Assembly (NCBI GenBank): GCA_031276435.1
Contig: JAISNB010000119.1
Span: 1-9,831 of the forward strand
Direction of reading: 5' to 3'
DNA length: 9,831 nucleotides
From: Burkholderiaceae bacterium
GTDB lineage: Bacteria; Pseudomonadota; Gammaproteobacteria; Burkholderiales; Burkholderiaceae_C
The position numbers and the translations under genes were made by a program. Every line of letters begins with the position of its first letter. Position 1 is the first letter of the stretch. Positions 1 through 6,941 of the stretch are shown here, piece by piece. Under the pieces are notes generated by a model. That model saw nothing but the letters and a program-made list of their open reading frames with translations, had not been told where the DNA came from and searched no databases.

Positions 1-2472
1 CCTGAGTTTTTCAAATGCCGATGCCATGGCCGTGGCCGGTTGCGCCGGAGCACGTTTGCCACCCGAATGGGCGCTGCCGCCACGTCCGGTGGCGGCGTTT
101 TCAAAGCGGTTGCTCGCGCGCGCCGCCGGGCCGCTGTCGCCGAAGCGCGGCGATGGCGCGTCCATGCGCATGCTCAGGCTGATGCGTTTGCGCGCCACGT
201 CGACTTCCAGTACTTTCACGCGCACGATTTGGCCGGTTTTGACCACTTCGCGCGCGTCTTGCACAAATTTGCTGGACAACTGGCTGACGTGTACGAGTCC
301 GTCCTGGTGCACGCCCACGTCCACAAAGGCGCCAAAGGCGGCCACGTTGCTGACGGTGCCTTCAAGTGTCATGCCTTCCCTGAGGTCAGCCATGCTTTCC
401 ACGCCTTCGTTGAAGCGCGCCACTTTGAAGTCAGGCCGCGGGTCGCGGCCCGGTTTTTCCAGTTCGGCCAGGATGTCGCGCACGGTGATGGGGCCAAATA
501 CCGGGGTGGCGAATTGTTCGGGTTTCAGGGTTTTGAGTACTTCGGCGCGGCCCATGATCTGGTCGATGGGTTTGCCTGTGTGGAGGATGATTTGCTCGAC
601 CACGGGGTAGGTTTCGGGGTGTACGCCAGTCATGTCCAGTGGGTTGCTGCCGCCGCGTATGCGCAGGAAGCCCGCGCTTTGCTCAAAGGTTTTTGGCCCC
701 AGGCCGCTGACTTGCAGCAGGTCTTGCCGACTGCCAAAGGCGCCGTGTGCGTCGCGCCAGCGCACCACGGCTTCGGCCACGGTGCCGGACAAGCCCGATA
801 CCCGCGCCAGCAGCGGCGCGCTGGCGGTGTTCAGGTCTACGCCCACTTTGTTGACGCAGTCTTCCACCACGGCGTCCAGCGCGCGTGCCAGTTCGCTCTG
901 GTTGACATCGTGCTGGTATTGACCCACGCCAATGGATTTGGGGTCTATCTTGACCAGTTCGGCCAGCGGGTCTTGCAGGCGGCGCGCTATGCTGGCCGCG
1001 CCGCGCAGGCTGACGTCTACATCAGGCAATTCCTGGCTGGCGTATGCGCTGGCGCTGTAGACCGAGGCGCCAGATTCGCTGATGACGATTTTTTCGATGC
1101 TCGCCGCCGCCCCTGCCGCCGTCCCTTGTCCGCCGCTTTGGCCGGAAAGTACCTGTTGCTGTTTTTGCAGACGCCCGATCAGATCGGCGGCCAGTTTGTC
1201 GGTTTCGCGGCTGGCGGTGCCGTTGCCAATGGCAATCAGGCGCACACCGTGCCTGAGGCACAGCGCGCCCAGGGTGGTCAGCGCGCCTTCCCAGTCGCGG
1301 CGCGGCTCGTGCGGGTAAACGGTGGCTGTGTCCACCAGTTTGCCCGTGGCGTCCACCACGGCCACTTTCACGCCAGTGCGAATGCCTGGATCCAGCCCCA
1401 TGACGACGCGCGGCCCGGCGGGCGCGGCCAGCAGCAAGTCGCGCAGATTGTCGGCAAATACCTTGATGGCCACTTTTTCCGCCGCCTCGCGCAAGCGGGT
1501 GAACAAATCGCGCTCGATGCTCAAGGACAGTTTGACGCGCCAGCTCCAGGCCACGCATTTGCGCAGCAAATCGTCTGACGCCCGGCCCTGGTGGCTCCAG
1601 CCCAGATGGCGGGCAATGCGGCCTTCGGCCAGACTGACGGGCGCTGCCACCGCGACTGCCGCCGCGCCCTCTTGCGCAGCCAGTTGCGGGGCGATCAGCT
1701 TGACGTCCAGAACGCCCAACTGCCGCCCGCGAAACACCGCCAGCGCGCGGTGTGAGGGCATGCGGCCAATCGGCTCAGCGTATTCAAAATAGTCGCGAAA
1801 CTTGGCTGCCTCGGGGTCGGTTTCGCTTTTGCCCGCAACCAGACGCGATTGCAACAGAGCCTGCTCCCAAAGCCATTCGCGCAGGTTTTGCACCAGCGCG
1901 GCATCTTCGGCCCAACGCTCGCTCAGAATGTCGCGCACGCCGTCCAGCACCGCGGGCACGGTCGTAAAGTCTTCGCCGCCCTCGCCTTTTTCAGCCCGCA
2001 CAAAAGCCTGCGCCTCTTGCTGCGGATCCAGCGCGGGGTTTTCAAACAGCCGCTCAGCCAGCGGCTCGATGCCGAATTCGCGCGCAATCTGCCCCCTGGT
2101 GCGGCGCCTGGGCTTGTAGGGCAAATACAAGTCTTCCAGCGCCTGCTTGGTCTCTGCCTGGGCGATGGCCGCTTGCAACTCGGCCGTCAGCTTGCCTTGG
2201 GCGGCAATGCTTTTGAGGATGGCCGCACGCCGCTCGTGCAGCTCGCGCAGGTAAACCAGGCGCTCTTGCAAAGTGCGCAACTGCACATCGTCCAGTCCAC
2301 CGGTGGCCTCTTTGCGGTAACGGGCCACAAAAGGCACCGTCGCTCCGCCATCGAGCAAGGCCACGGCGCTTGTTACCTGCGCGGGGAGCACCTGCAACTC
2401 GGCGGCAATCTGCCGAGCGATCTGCCCGGCAATCATCTCCGGACTGGCTGATAGGCTATCTGGCAAAGTCAT
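1..2472 (-). CDS. tex: Tex: S1-domain RNA-binding transcription accessory protein (3'-truncated by window edge)
   Basis: The minus-strand frame is open from the ATG at 2472-2470 to the window edge: 824 codons with no stop. Known Tex proteins are about 770-790 aa, so little should be missing. Seen in order: an N-terminal helical Tex domain (VPFVARYRKEATGGLDD near residue 40); a YqgF/RNase-H-like domain starting near residue 345 with GLDPGIRTGVKVAVVD; a helix-hairpin-helix region near 545-600 (VSGLSG, VSGLGPKTFEQSAGF); and an S1 RNA-binding domain near 693-768 (GTVSNVAAFGAFVDVGVHQDG). A basic, Gly/Ala-rich tail follows. Tex is a conserved cytoplasmic nucleic-acid-binding protein that affects transcription. 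The start is uncertain: the frame stays open upstream with another ATG at 2562, and an internal Met at residue 13 lies closer to the usual family start. No strong ribosome binding site decides it. The gene is divergent from the nif operon and probably unrelated to it. Confidence 0.95.
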   Translation of the reverse strand, partial: MTLPDSLSASPEMIAGQIARQIAAELQVLPAQVTSAVALLDGGATVPFVARYRKEATGGLDDVQLRTLQERLVYLRELHERRAAILKSIAAQGKLTAELQAAIAQAETKQALEDLYLPYKPRRRTRGQIAREFGIEPLAERLFENPALDPQQEAQAFVRAEKGEGGEDFTTVPAVLDGVRDILSERWAEDAALVQNLREWLWEQALLQSRLVAGKSETDPEAAKFRDYFEYAEPIGRMPSHRALAVFRGRQLGVLDVKLIAPQLAAQEGAAAVAVAAPVSLAEGRIARHLGWSHQGRASDDLLRKCVAWSWRVKLSLSIERDLFTRLREAAEKVAIKVFADNLRDLLLAAPAGPRVVMGLDPGIRTGVKVAVVDATGKLVDTATVYPHEPRRDWEGALTTLGALCLRHGVRLIAIGNGTASRETDKLAADLIGRLQKQQQVLSGQSGGQGTAAGAAASIEKIVISESGASVYSASAYASQELPDVDVSLRGAASIARRLQDPLAELVKIDPKSIGVGQYQHDVNQSELARALDAVVEDCVNKVGVDLNTASAPLLARVSGLSGTVAEAVVRWRDAHGAFGSRQDLLQVSGLGPKTFEQSAGFLRIRGGSNPLDMTGVHPETYPVVEQIILHTGKPIDQIMGRAEVLKTLKPEQFATPVFGPITVRDILAELEKPGRDPRPDFKVARFNEGVESMADLREGMTLEGTVSNVAAFGAFVDVGVHQDGLVHVSQLSSKFVQDAREVVKTGQIVRVKVLEVDVARKRISLSMRMDAPSPRFGDSGPAARASNRFENAATGRGGSAHSGGKRAPAQPATAMASAFEKLR

Positions 2473-2667
2473 GAAAAAACCACTGCCCGCCACACCGAAA
2501 CGCGCTTGGTTTGCTCCGGCGGCTTTCTCGGGCATCTCCAAAAAAAGCGCAAAGTGTGCCATAGGCCACCGCAAACCACGCTGCGCGCATGGGCGCGCCT
2601 GAAGTGGTGGCCGCAGGCGGCGCATGCATAAACACGGTGAAGGCAATGGATGCGCTGCAGCCGCTTG

Positions 2668-2702
2668 TGGATTGCCATGGGCCTGCGCTTCTCGCAATGG
2701 CG
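2668..2702 (-). repeat. Interspersed repeat of the CGTCATTGCGAGGAGCG family, inverted copy
   Basis: Read on the minus strand from 2702 to 2668 this begins CGCCATTGCGAGAAGCG and ends GGCAATCCA. These are the head and tail of a short repeat I know from many environmental proteobacterial genomes. It matches the direct copy at 2833-2865 in both head and tail and differs in the middle. The two copies point toward each other. Confidence 0.7.
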
Positions 2703-2723
2703 GGAATTTTTGGAGTTTCTCTT

Positions 2724-2865
2724 TGTCATAGCGAAGATTTTGGTTCGTTGCTGTGAGCTAGCGCTTCGTTGTTGCGGATGCATGTTCCGTTGTTGCAAGC
2801 AGGCATCCCGCCACTGTGACCACGACCTGTCTCGTCATTACGAGGAGCGAGCCGAAGGCAATCCA
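2724..2865 (+). repeat. Degenerate 21-bp tandem series ending in a full CGTCATTGCGAGGAGCG-family repeat
   Basis: Related heads start at 2724 (TGTCATAGCGAAG), 2746 (CGTTGCTGTGAG), 2767 (CGTTGTTGCGGA), 2788 (CGTTGTTGCAAG), 2809 (CGCCACTGTGAC) and 2833 (CGTCATTACGAGGAGCG). Successive spacings are 22, 21, 21, 21 and 24 bases. Only the last unit, 2833-2865, has the full tail GGCAATCCA. In translation the period shows as RCC/RHC/RHY every seven or eight residues. The full copy is clear; the weaker units are my alignment by eye. Confidence 0.55.
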
Positions 2866-2939
2866 TTGCTTTTCTTTATGCGTCGGCGCGTCGTCAGATG
2901 CCTTGCTGCGGGCCGCCAGCGGTTGGCGCGTCAACCTGC

Positions 2940-2958
2940 GCCCCTGACGGGGCCTTTT
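2940..2958 (+). terminator. Short terminator-like hairpin
   Basis: GCCCC and GGGGC pair perfectly around a TGAC loop and are followed by C and TTTT. The stem is only 5 bp and no plus-strand gene lies upstream, so it may be chance or may block read-through toward nifV. Confidence 0.25.
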
Positions 2959-3062
2959 CCGACCACGTTTTGCAGCGTGCAGCGCATTTCGGCAAGGCGC
3001 TTGCGCGATTCCCAAAGGTGGTCAACCAGCTTAGCGAAAACCGCAATGTACCGCGCGGTTGG

Positions 3063-3092
3063 GCGGCGGCCAGCGCGCTTGCCGCCGCTTTC
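3063..3092 (+). terminator. Strong GC hairpin just upstream of the NifA site
   Basis: GCGGCGGC at 3063-3070 and GCCGCCGC at 3081-3088 form a perfect 8-bp inverted repeat with a 10-nt loop, followed by TTTCTG. On the plus strand it looks like a weak intrinsic terminator and would insulate the nifV promoter from upstream transcription. The T-run is short, so a purely structural or chance origin is also possible. Confidence 0.35.
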
Positions 3093-3108
3093 TGTCTGAA
3101 ACGGCACA
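3093..3108 (+). promoter_or_regulatory. NifA upstream activator sequence (TGT-N10-ACA)
   Basis: The sequence is TGTCTGAAACGGCACA, an exact match to the NifA core TGT-N10-ACA. Its centre lies about 140 bases before the start predicted from the sigma-54 promoter at 3214-3229, which is the usual distance for NifA acting through DNA looping. The fuller consensus has a T after N4, which this site lacks. Confidence 0.75.
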
Positions 3109-3213
3109 TTCCCGACAGCCTTGGGCGCGTGCGGTGCGACATCCGCGGCGCGCGATGCGACAAACGCGCCCCTGAACCGGGCTTTGCGAGCGCTTTGGGG
3201 CGCACAAATGCCG

Positions 3214-3229
3214 TGGCATGCATTTTGCG
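3214..3229 (+). promoter_or_regulatory. Sigma-54 (RpoN) -24/-12 promoter of the nifV operon
   Basis: TGGCATGCATTTTGCG matches TGGCAC-N5-TTGCW, with the invariant GG and GC correctly spaced by 10 bases. Differences are T for C at the end of the -24 box and G in the last position. The predicted transcript would begin near 3240, about 20 bases before the nifV ATG at 3259. That rules out a translation start further upstream. With the TGT-N10-ACA site upstream, this indicates NifA-dependent expression under nitrogen-fixing conditions. Confidence 0.85.
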
Positions 3230-3258
3230 ACGTGAAGGCAAAGAAAGCCCCAACACCC

Positions 3259-4404
3259 ATGACACCCGGTCCCGTCATCAACGACACCACGCTGCGCGAT
3301 GGCGAGCAGACTGCGGGCGTGGCTTTCACGGTTGAAGAGAAATGCGCCATCGCCAGCGCGCTGACGGCCGCTGGCGTGCCCGAGATGGAAATCGGCATTC
3401 CGGCCATGGGCGAAGAGGAAATTGCCTGCATCAACGCCATTGCGGCGCTCGGTCTGGATGCGGCGCTGATGGTCTGGGGCCGTCTCACCGATGCCGATCT
3501 GGCCAGTGCGCTGCGCTGCGACGCGGACATCATCCACCTGTCCATTCCAGTATCCGACATTCATTTGCGCTACAAGCTGCGGCAGTCGCGCGAATGGGTG
3601 CTTGAGCAGGTTACGCGCGTGATCGGGGCGGCGGCGGCCACCGGGCGCAAGGTTTCGCTGGGCGCGGAGGATGCCTCGCGCGCCGAAGGCGCGTTCCTCG
3701 CCCGCGTTGTGCAGCGCGCGCAGGCCTGCGGGGCCAGCCGCGTGCGTTTTGCCGACACGCTGGGTGTGCTGGAGCCGTTTTCAACTTACGAGGCCATTGC
3801 GCGGCTGCGCGACGCGGCGGCGGACATCGAGATCGAAATCCACGCGCACAATGATCTGGGTCTGGCCACCGCCAACACGCTGGCCGCGCTGCGCGCGGGC
3901 GCCACGCACGCCAACACCACCGTCAACGGCCTGGGCGAGCGCGCGGGCAATGCGGCGCTGGAAGAGGTTGTGATGGCCGTGCGCCATCTGCACCGCGCCG
4001 ATACCGGCGTAGACACCCAGGCGCTGGTCGCCATCTCGCGCCTGGTGGAGCGCGCTTCCGGGCGCCAGGTGGCCTCCAACAAGAGCATTGTTGGCGAGGC
4101 TGTGTTCACGCACGAGTCGGGTATTCACGTTGACGGGTTGCTCAAGAACGCCGCGACCTACGAGAGTTTCGACCCTTCAGAGCTTGGTCGCGAGCGCCGC
4201 ACGGTGCTTGGCAAGCACTCGGGTTCGCAGGCGGTGCGCATGGCTTACGCGGCGCTTGGCATCGCGCTGGACGACGACCGGCTCACGGGCCGCCTGCTCG
4301 CGCAGATTCGCGCCCACGCCATGCGCGCCAAGCGCGAGCCAACGCCAGAGGATTTGCGTGGCTTCTTTTTGCACGAAACGCGCCATGGCGCGCTTGCCGC
4401 ATGA
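3259..4404 (+). CDS. nifV: Homocitrate synthase NifV
   Basis: NifV condenses acetyl-CoA with 2-oxoglutarate to form homocitrate, the organic ligand of the nitrogenase FeMo cofactor. The 381-aa product matches the usual length (about 380 aa). Visible DRE-TIM (HMGL-like) motifs: DTTLRDGEQTAGVAF near residues 9-23, EIGIPAMGEEE in the first third, metal-ligand motif HAHNDLG at 195-201, NTTVNGLGERAGNAALEE from 219, and VLGKHSG ending at 322. FTHESGIHVDGLLK, shared with isopropylmalate synthases, precedes the last. The IGIPAMGEEE and LPVSD-like (IPVSD) segments and the nif context favour NifV over LeuA. I chose the ATG at 3259 because it begins the family match and lies just after the sigma-54 promoter; an in-frame TTG at 3121 lies upstream of that promoter. 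The ribosome binding site is weak (AAGAAAG at 3241-3247). It is the first gene of the operon. Confidence 0.96.
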   Translation: MTPGPVINDTTLRDGEQTAGVAFTVEEKCAIASALTAAGVPEMEIGIPAMGEEEIACINAIAALGLDAALMVWGRLTDADLASALRCDADIIHLSIPVSDIHLRYKLRQSREWVLEQVTRVIGAAAATGRKVSLGAEDASRAEGAFLARVVQRAQACGASRVRFADTLGVLEPFSTYEAIARLRDAAADIEIEIHAHNDLGLATANTLAALRAGATHANTTVNGLGERAGNAALEEVVMAVRHLHRADTGVDTQALVAISRLVERASGRQVASNKSIVGEAVFTHESGIHVDGLLKNAATYESFDPSELGRERRTVLGKHSGSQAVRMAYAALGIALDDDRLTGRLLAQIRAHAMRAKREPTPEDLRGFFLHETRHGALAA

Positions 4405-4527
4405 GGTGCGACATGCGCGCGGTGCAATCCCGACAACGCCCTGCCCGCCGTTGCCACCGCAGCAGCGGCAGCCGTCGGGCAAGGCTTCGATTTCCTTTTT
4501 GAAACCTCCACCCAGGAATAGACCGCG
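4405..4527 (+). promoter_or_regulatory. nifV-nifW spacer with imperfect stem-loop
   Basis: The 123-base spacer holds TGCCCGCCG (4442-4450) and CGTCGGGCA (4473-4481), which pair at 8 of 9 positions around a 22-nt loop. A pyrimidine run with TTTCCTTTTT at 4491-4500 follows. This could be a partial terminator or an mRNA-stability hairpin that sets nifV apart from the downstream genes. No sigma-54 or NifA site was seen. AGGA at 4514-4517 serves nifW. Confidence 0.4.
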
Positions 4528-4872
4528 ATGGAAGACTTTCTCCAAAAACTCAAGACGCTCTCGTCTGCCGAGGATTTTCTGCAATTTTTTGGCGTGCCGT
4601 TCGACCAGAAGGTGGTCAACGTCAGCCGCCTGCACATTCTCAAACGCTTCTTCCAGTACATCCGGCAAGAAGAAGGCACGCTGGCGCAGGCCGATGAATT
4701 GCAAATATTTACCGCCTACCGCGCGCTGCTCATGCGCGCCTATGGCGATTTCCTGAGGTCCACTCCGGCGCAGGAAAAAGTGTTCAAGGTGTTCCAGGAT
4801 GTGGACGGCAAACAGCACGTGACGCTCGACAGCCTCAAGGCGTCGCTGCCAACCCTGCGCGCGGCAGCCTGA
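4528..4872 (+). CDS. nifW: Nitrogenase-stabilizing/protective protein NifW
   Basis: The 114-aa product matches NifW in length and pattern: LSSAEDFLQFFGVPFDQKVV near residues 11-30, SRLHILKRFFQYI after it, then YRALLMRAYGDFL and EKVFKVFQDVDG in the second half. NifW is a small cytoplasmic protein that associates with the MoFe protein and helps its maturation or oxygen tolerance; the mechanism is not settled. It has no membrane segment or cysteine cluster. The start follows AGGA with a 10-nt gap. It lies between nifV and fixA in the same direction, as in other diazotroph gene clusters. Confidence 0.93.
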   Translation: MEDFLQKLKTLSSAEDFLQFFGVPFDQKVVNVSRLHILKRFFQYIRQEEGTLAQADELQIFTAYRALLMRAYGDFLRSTPAQEKVFKVFQDVDGKQHVTLDSLKASLPTLRAAA

Positions 4873-4928
4873 AAGCGCCATCCCCACCACCCCACCCCGC
4901 CGGAAGAAAGAAAAAGAGGCAGCCAGCC

Positions 4929-5780
4929 ATGCACATCGTCGTTTGCATCAAGCAAGTGCCGGATTCGGCGCAGATCCGGGTTCATCCGGTGACCAACACC
5001 ATCATGCGCCAGGGCGTCCCGGCCATTGTTAATCCCTACGACCTGTTCTCGCTCGAAGAGGCGCTGCGGCTCAAGGACCGGCTGGGCGGCAAAGTCACCA
5101 TGCTGTGCATGGGGCCGCCGCAGGCCGAGGACGCGCTGCGCAAATGCATCAGCTACGGCGCCGACGACGCGGTGCTGGTAACCGACCGCGCCTTTGCGGG
5201 CGCCGACACGCTGGCCACCTCTTACGCGCTGGCCTCGGGCATCCGCCAGATTGCCAGCGAGCAGGCAGTCGACATCGTATTTACCGGCAAGCAAACCATC
5301 GATGGCGACACCGCGCAGGTCGGCCCCGGCATTGCCAAGCGCATGGGGCTGCAACTGCTCACTTACGTATCGCGCATCGTCGAGGTGGACTTGCCGGGGC
5401 GCACGATCACGGTGGAGCGGCGCGCCGAAGGCGGCGTGCAGGTACTCAAAACCACGCTGCCCTGCCTGATTACCATGCTTGAAAACACCAACGAACTGCG
5501 TTTTGCCGCGCTGCCCGCAATGATTCACGCGGCGGGTTATCCGGTGCGCAAATGGAACAAGGAGCAGGCTGGCATTGCCGATGTCACCAAGATCGGCCTG
5601 AAAGGCTCGCCCACGGTGGTCAGTCGGGTATTCGGCCCCACGCCGCGCAGCGAGAAGGCCGAAATGCTGGATCTGGGCACTTCCAGCCTGCGCGATGTCA
5701 GCCTCAACCTGCTGCAAATGATCTTTACGCGCCATCCAACGCTGGAAGCCGATCTGCTGATGAAGGAAACACCGCAATGA
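4929..5780 (+). CDS. fixA: FixA: electron transfer flavoprotein beta subunit homologue
   Basis: FixA pairs with FixB in the FixABCX complex, which oxidises NADH and sends one electron to quinone and one to a low-potential ferredoxin or flavodoxin for nitrogenase. The 283-aa product opens with MHIVVCIKQVPDS, typical of ETF-beta. It then has VPAIVNPYDLFSLEEALRLK near residue 30, and near 119 the nucleotide-binding segment TGKQTIDGDTAQVGPGIAKR. In bifurcating family members this subunit helps bind the bifurcating FAD; that role is family knowledge. A good ribosome binding site, AGAGG at 4915-4919, sits 9 bases before the ATG. The gap from nifW is 56 bases, with no clear promoter. Its TGA overlaps the fixB ATG by 4 nt, suggesting translational coupling and equal subunit output. 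Confidence 0.95.
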   Translation: MHIVVCIKQVPDSAQIRVHPVTNTIMRQGVPAIVNPYDLFSLEEALRLKDRLGGKVTMLCMGPPQAEDALRKCISYGADDAVLVTDRAFAGADTLATSYALASGIRQIASEQAVDIVFTGKQTIDGDTAQVGPGIAKRMGLQLLTYVSRIVEVDLPGRTITVERRAEGGVQVLKTTLPCLITMLENTNELRFAALPAMIHAAGYPVRKWNKEQAGIADVTKIGLKGSPTVVSRVFGPTPRSEKAEMLDLGTSSLRDVSLNLLQMIFTRHPTLEADLLMKETPQ

Positions 5781-6892
5781 GTGAATCTGCCGCAACCGCC
5801 GCCGCCACACCGGCCAAGCGCCCCGCCGGGCGTGGCCGCAACCTTGAGTTGCCCGAGCATCTGAAAGCCTACAAAGGCGTGTGGGTGTTCATCGAGCATG
5901 ACCGCGGCCACGTGCACAGCGTGTCGTGGGAACTGGTGGGCGAGGCGCGCAAACTGGCCGACAAACTGGGCAGCGCCGTGGGCGTGGTGGTGCTCGGCGG
6001 CGATGACGAGCCGCTTGAGAAATACGCCGCTGAGGCCTTCGCCTTTGGCGCCGACAAAGCCTACGTCATGCACGATGCGGTGCTCAAGGGCTACCGCAAC
6101 GAACCCTTCACCAAGGGCCTGACCGATCTGGTCAACAAATACCAGCCCGAGATTTTGCTGCTTGGCGCCACATCCATGGGGCGCGATCTGGCCGGATCGG
6201 TGGCGACCACGCTGCTCACCGGCCTGACGGCCGATTGCACCGAGCTGAACATAGACCCCGCCTCGCGCGCACTGGCCGCAACGCGCCCGACCTTTGGCGG
6301 ATCGCTGCTGTGCACGATCATGACGCTGGCCTATCGCCCGCAAATGGCCACGGTGCGCCCGCGCGTCATGGCCATGCCGCAAGCCGACGCTGGCCGCACC
6401 GGCGAGATCGTGCAAGAGAAGCTGGGCATGGTCGAAACCCAGATCGTCACCAAGTTGCTGGACTTCATCGCCGATGCCGACAGCAGCAAAATCAACCTGC
6501 CCTATGCCGACGTGATCGTCAGCGGCGGCAAGGGGCTGAAGAACCCCGAAAACTTCAAACTGGTGTTTGAACTGGCCCGCGTGCTTGGCGGCGAAGTGGG
6601 CGCCACGCGGCCCTGCGTGCAGGCTGGCTGGGTCGAGGCCGACCGGCAAATCGGGCAAACCGGCAAAACGGTGCGCCCCAAGCTCTACATTGCCGCTGGC
6701 GTCTCGGGCGCGATCCAGCACCGCGTAGGCATGGAGGCCGCTGACGTGATCGTGGCCATCAACACCGACCCGAGCGCGCCCATCTTCGACTTCGCGCACT
6801 ACGGCATCGTGGGCAACGCCTTGCAGGTGCTGCCCGCACTGACACAAACCTTTGCCGAACACCTGGCGCGCAACGCGCGGCACGCCGCCTGA
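5777..6892 (+). CDS. fixB: FixB: electron transfer flavoprotein alpha subunit homologue
   Basis: FixB is the ETF-alpha-like partner of FixA and carries an FAD. The 371-aa product has an N-terminal Ala/Pro-rich lead (about 25 residues), then the ETF-alpha N-terminal domain (GVWVFIEHDRGHVHSVSWEL), with the conserved LLLGATSMGRDLA in the middle. Its C-terminal FAD-binding domain is unmistakable: QIGQTGKTVRPKLYIAAGVS from about residue 290, then SGAIQHRVGM, AINTDPSAPIFDFAHYG and VGN. The ATG at 5777 overlaps the fixA stop (ATGA), and AAGGA at 5763-5767 is well placed. Housekeeping ETF-alpha is similar, but the gene order fixABCX with nif genes makes FixB the clear choice. Confidence 0.95.
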   Translation: MSESAATAAATPAKRPAGRGRNLELPEHLKAYKGVWVFIEHDRGHVHSVSWELVGEARKLADKLGSAVGVVVLGGDDEPLEKYAAEAFAFGADKAYVMHDAVLKGYRNEPFTKGLTDLVNKYQPEILLLGATSMGRDLAGSVATTLLTGLTADCTELNIDPASRALAATRPTFGGSLLCTIMTLAYRPQMATVRPRVMAMPQADAGRTGEIVQEKLGMVETQIVTKLLDFIADADSSKINLPYADVIVSGGKGLKNPENFKLVFELARVLGGEVGATRPCVQAGWVEADRQIGQTGKTVRPKLYIAAGVSGAIQHRVGMEAADVIVAINTDPSAPIFDFAHYGIVGNALQVLPALTQTFAEHLARNARHAA

Positions 6893-6941
6893 ACCCCCGG
6901 AAAACACCCCACCGAAACCAACCAACAAGGGCGCACATGCC

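Larger units (their letters stand above)
2473..3258. other. Gene-poor region between divergent tex and nifV
   Basis: This stretch of almost 800 bases has no open frame that I recognise as a gene. Short frames on both strands run across the repeats and give low-complexity peptides such as RHCEKRRPMAIH and SRHYEERAEGNP, which are typical spurious translations of an interspersed repeat. It holds that repeat cluster (2668-2865), two GC-rich hairpins (2940-2958 and 3063-3088) and the nifV control region (3093-3229). A tex promoter should lie at the left end, but I could not identify a convincing one. Confidence 0.7.

Noticed and set aside
40..1578. A 512-codon plus-strand open frame opposite tex
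   Set aside because: It is exactly in register with the tex codons on the other strand, a common artefact in GC-rich genes. Its product is low-complexity (Ala, His, Val, Phe rich), while the minus strand gives a clean Tex protein.
2724..2865. The 21-bp periodic region as a CRISPR array
   Set aside because: The units are too short and degenerate, with no constant repeat and unique spacer pattern, and there are no cas genes in the window.
2928..2944. TGGCGCGTCAACCTGCG as a sigma-54 promoter
   Set aside because: The -24-like and -12-like parts are one base too far apart, and spacing is strict for this class.
2650..3099. Plus-strand frame with Cys-rich RCC repeats
   Set aside because: The peptide is the translation of the interspersed repeat and its tandem series, not a metal-binding protein. 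It has no ribosome binding site and no family resemblance.
3121..3258. Upstream TTG start adding 46 residues to nifV
   Set aside because: The extension does not match the family and would begin before the sigma-54 promoter at 3214-3229, so it would not be on the transcript.
4862..4877. GG-N10-GC (CGGCAGCCTGAAAGCG) just before fixA as a second sigma-54 promoter
   Set aside because: Only GGCA and the final GC match; the -12 box is poor. It overlaps the end of nifW and has no TGT-N10-ACA site nearby.
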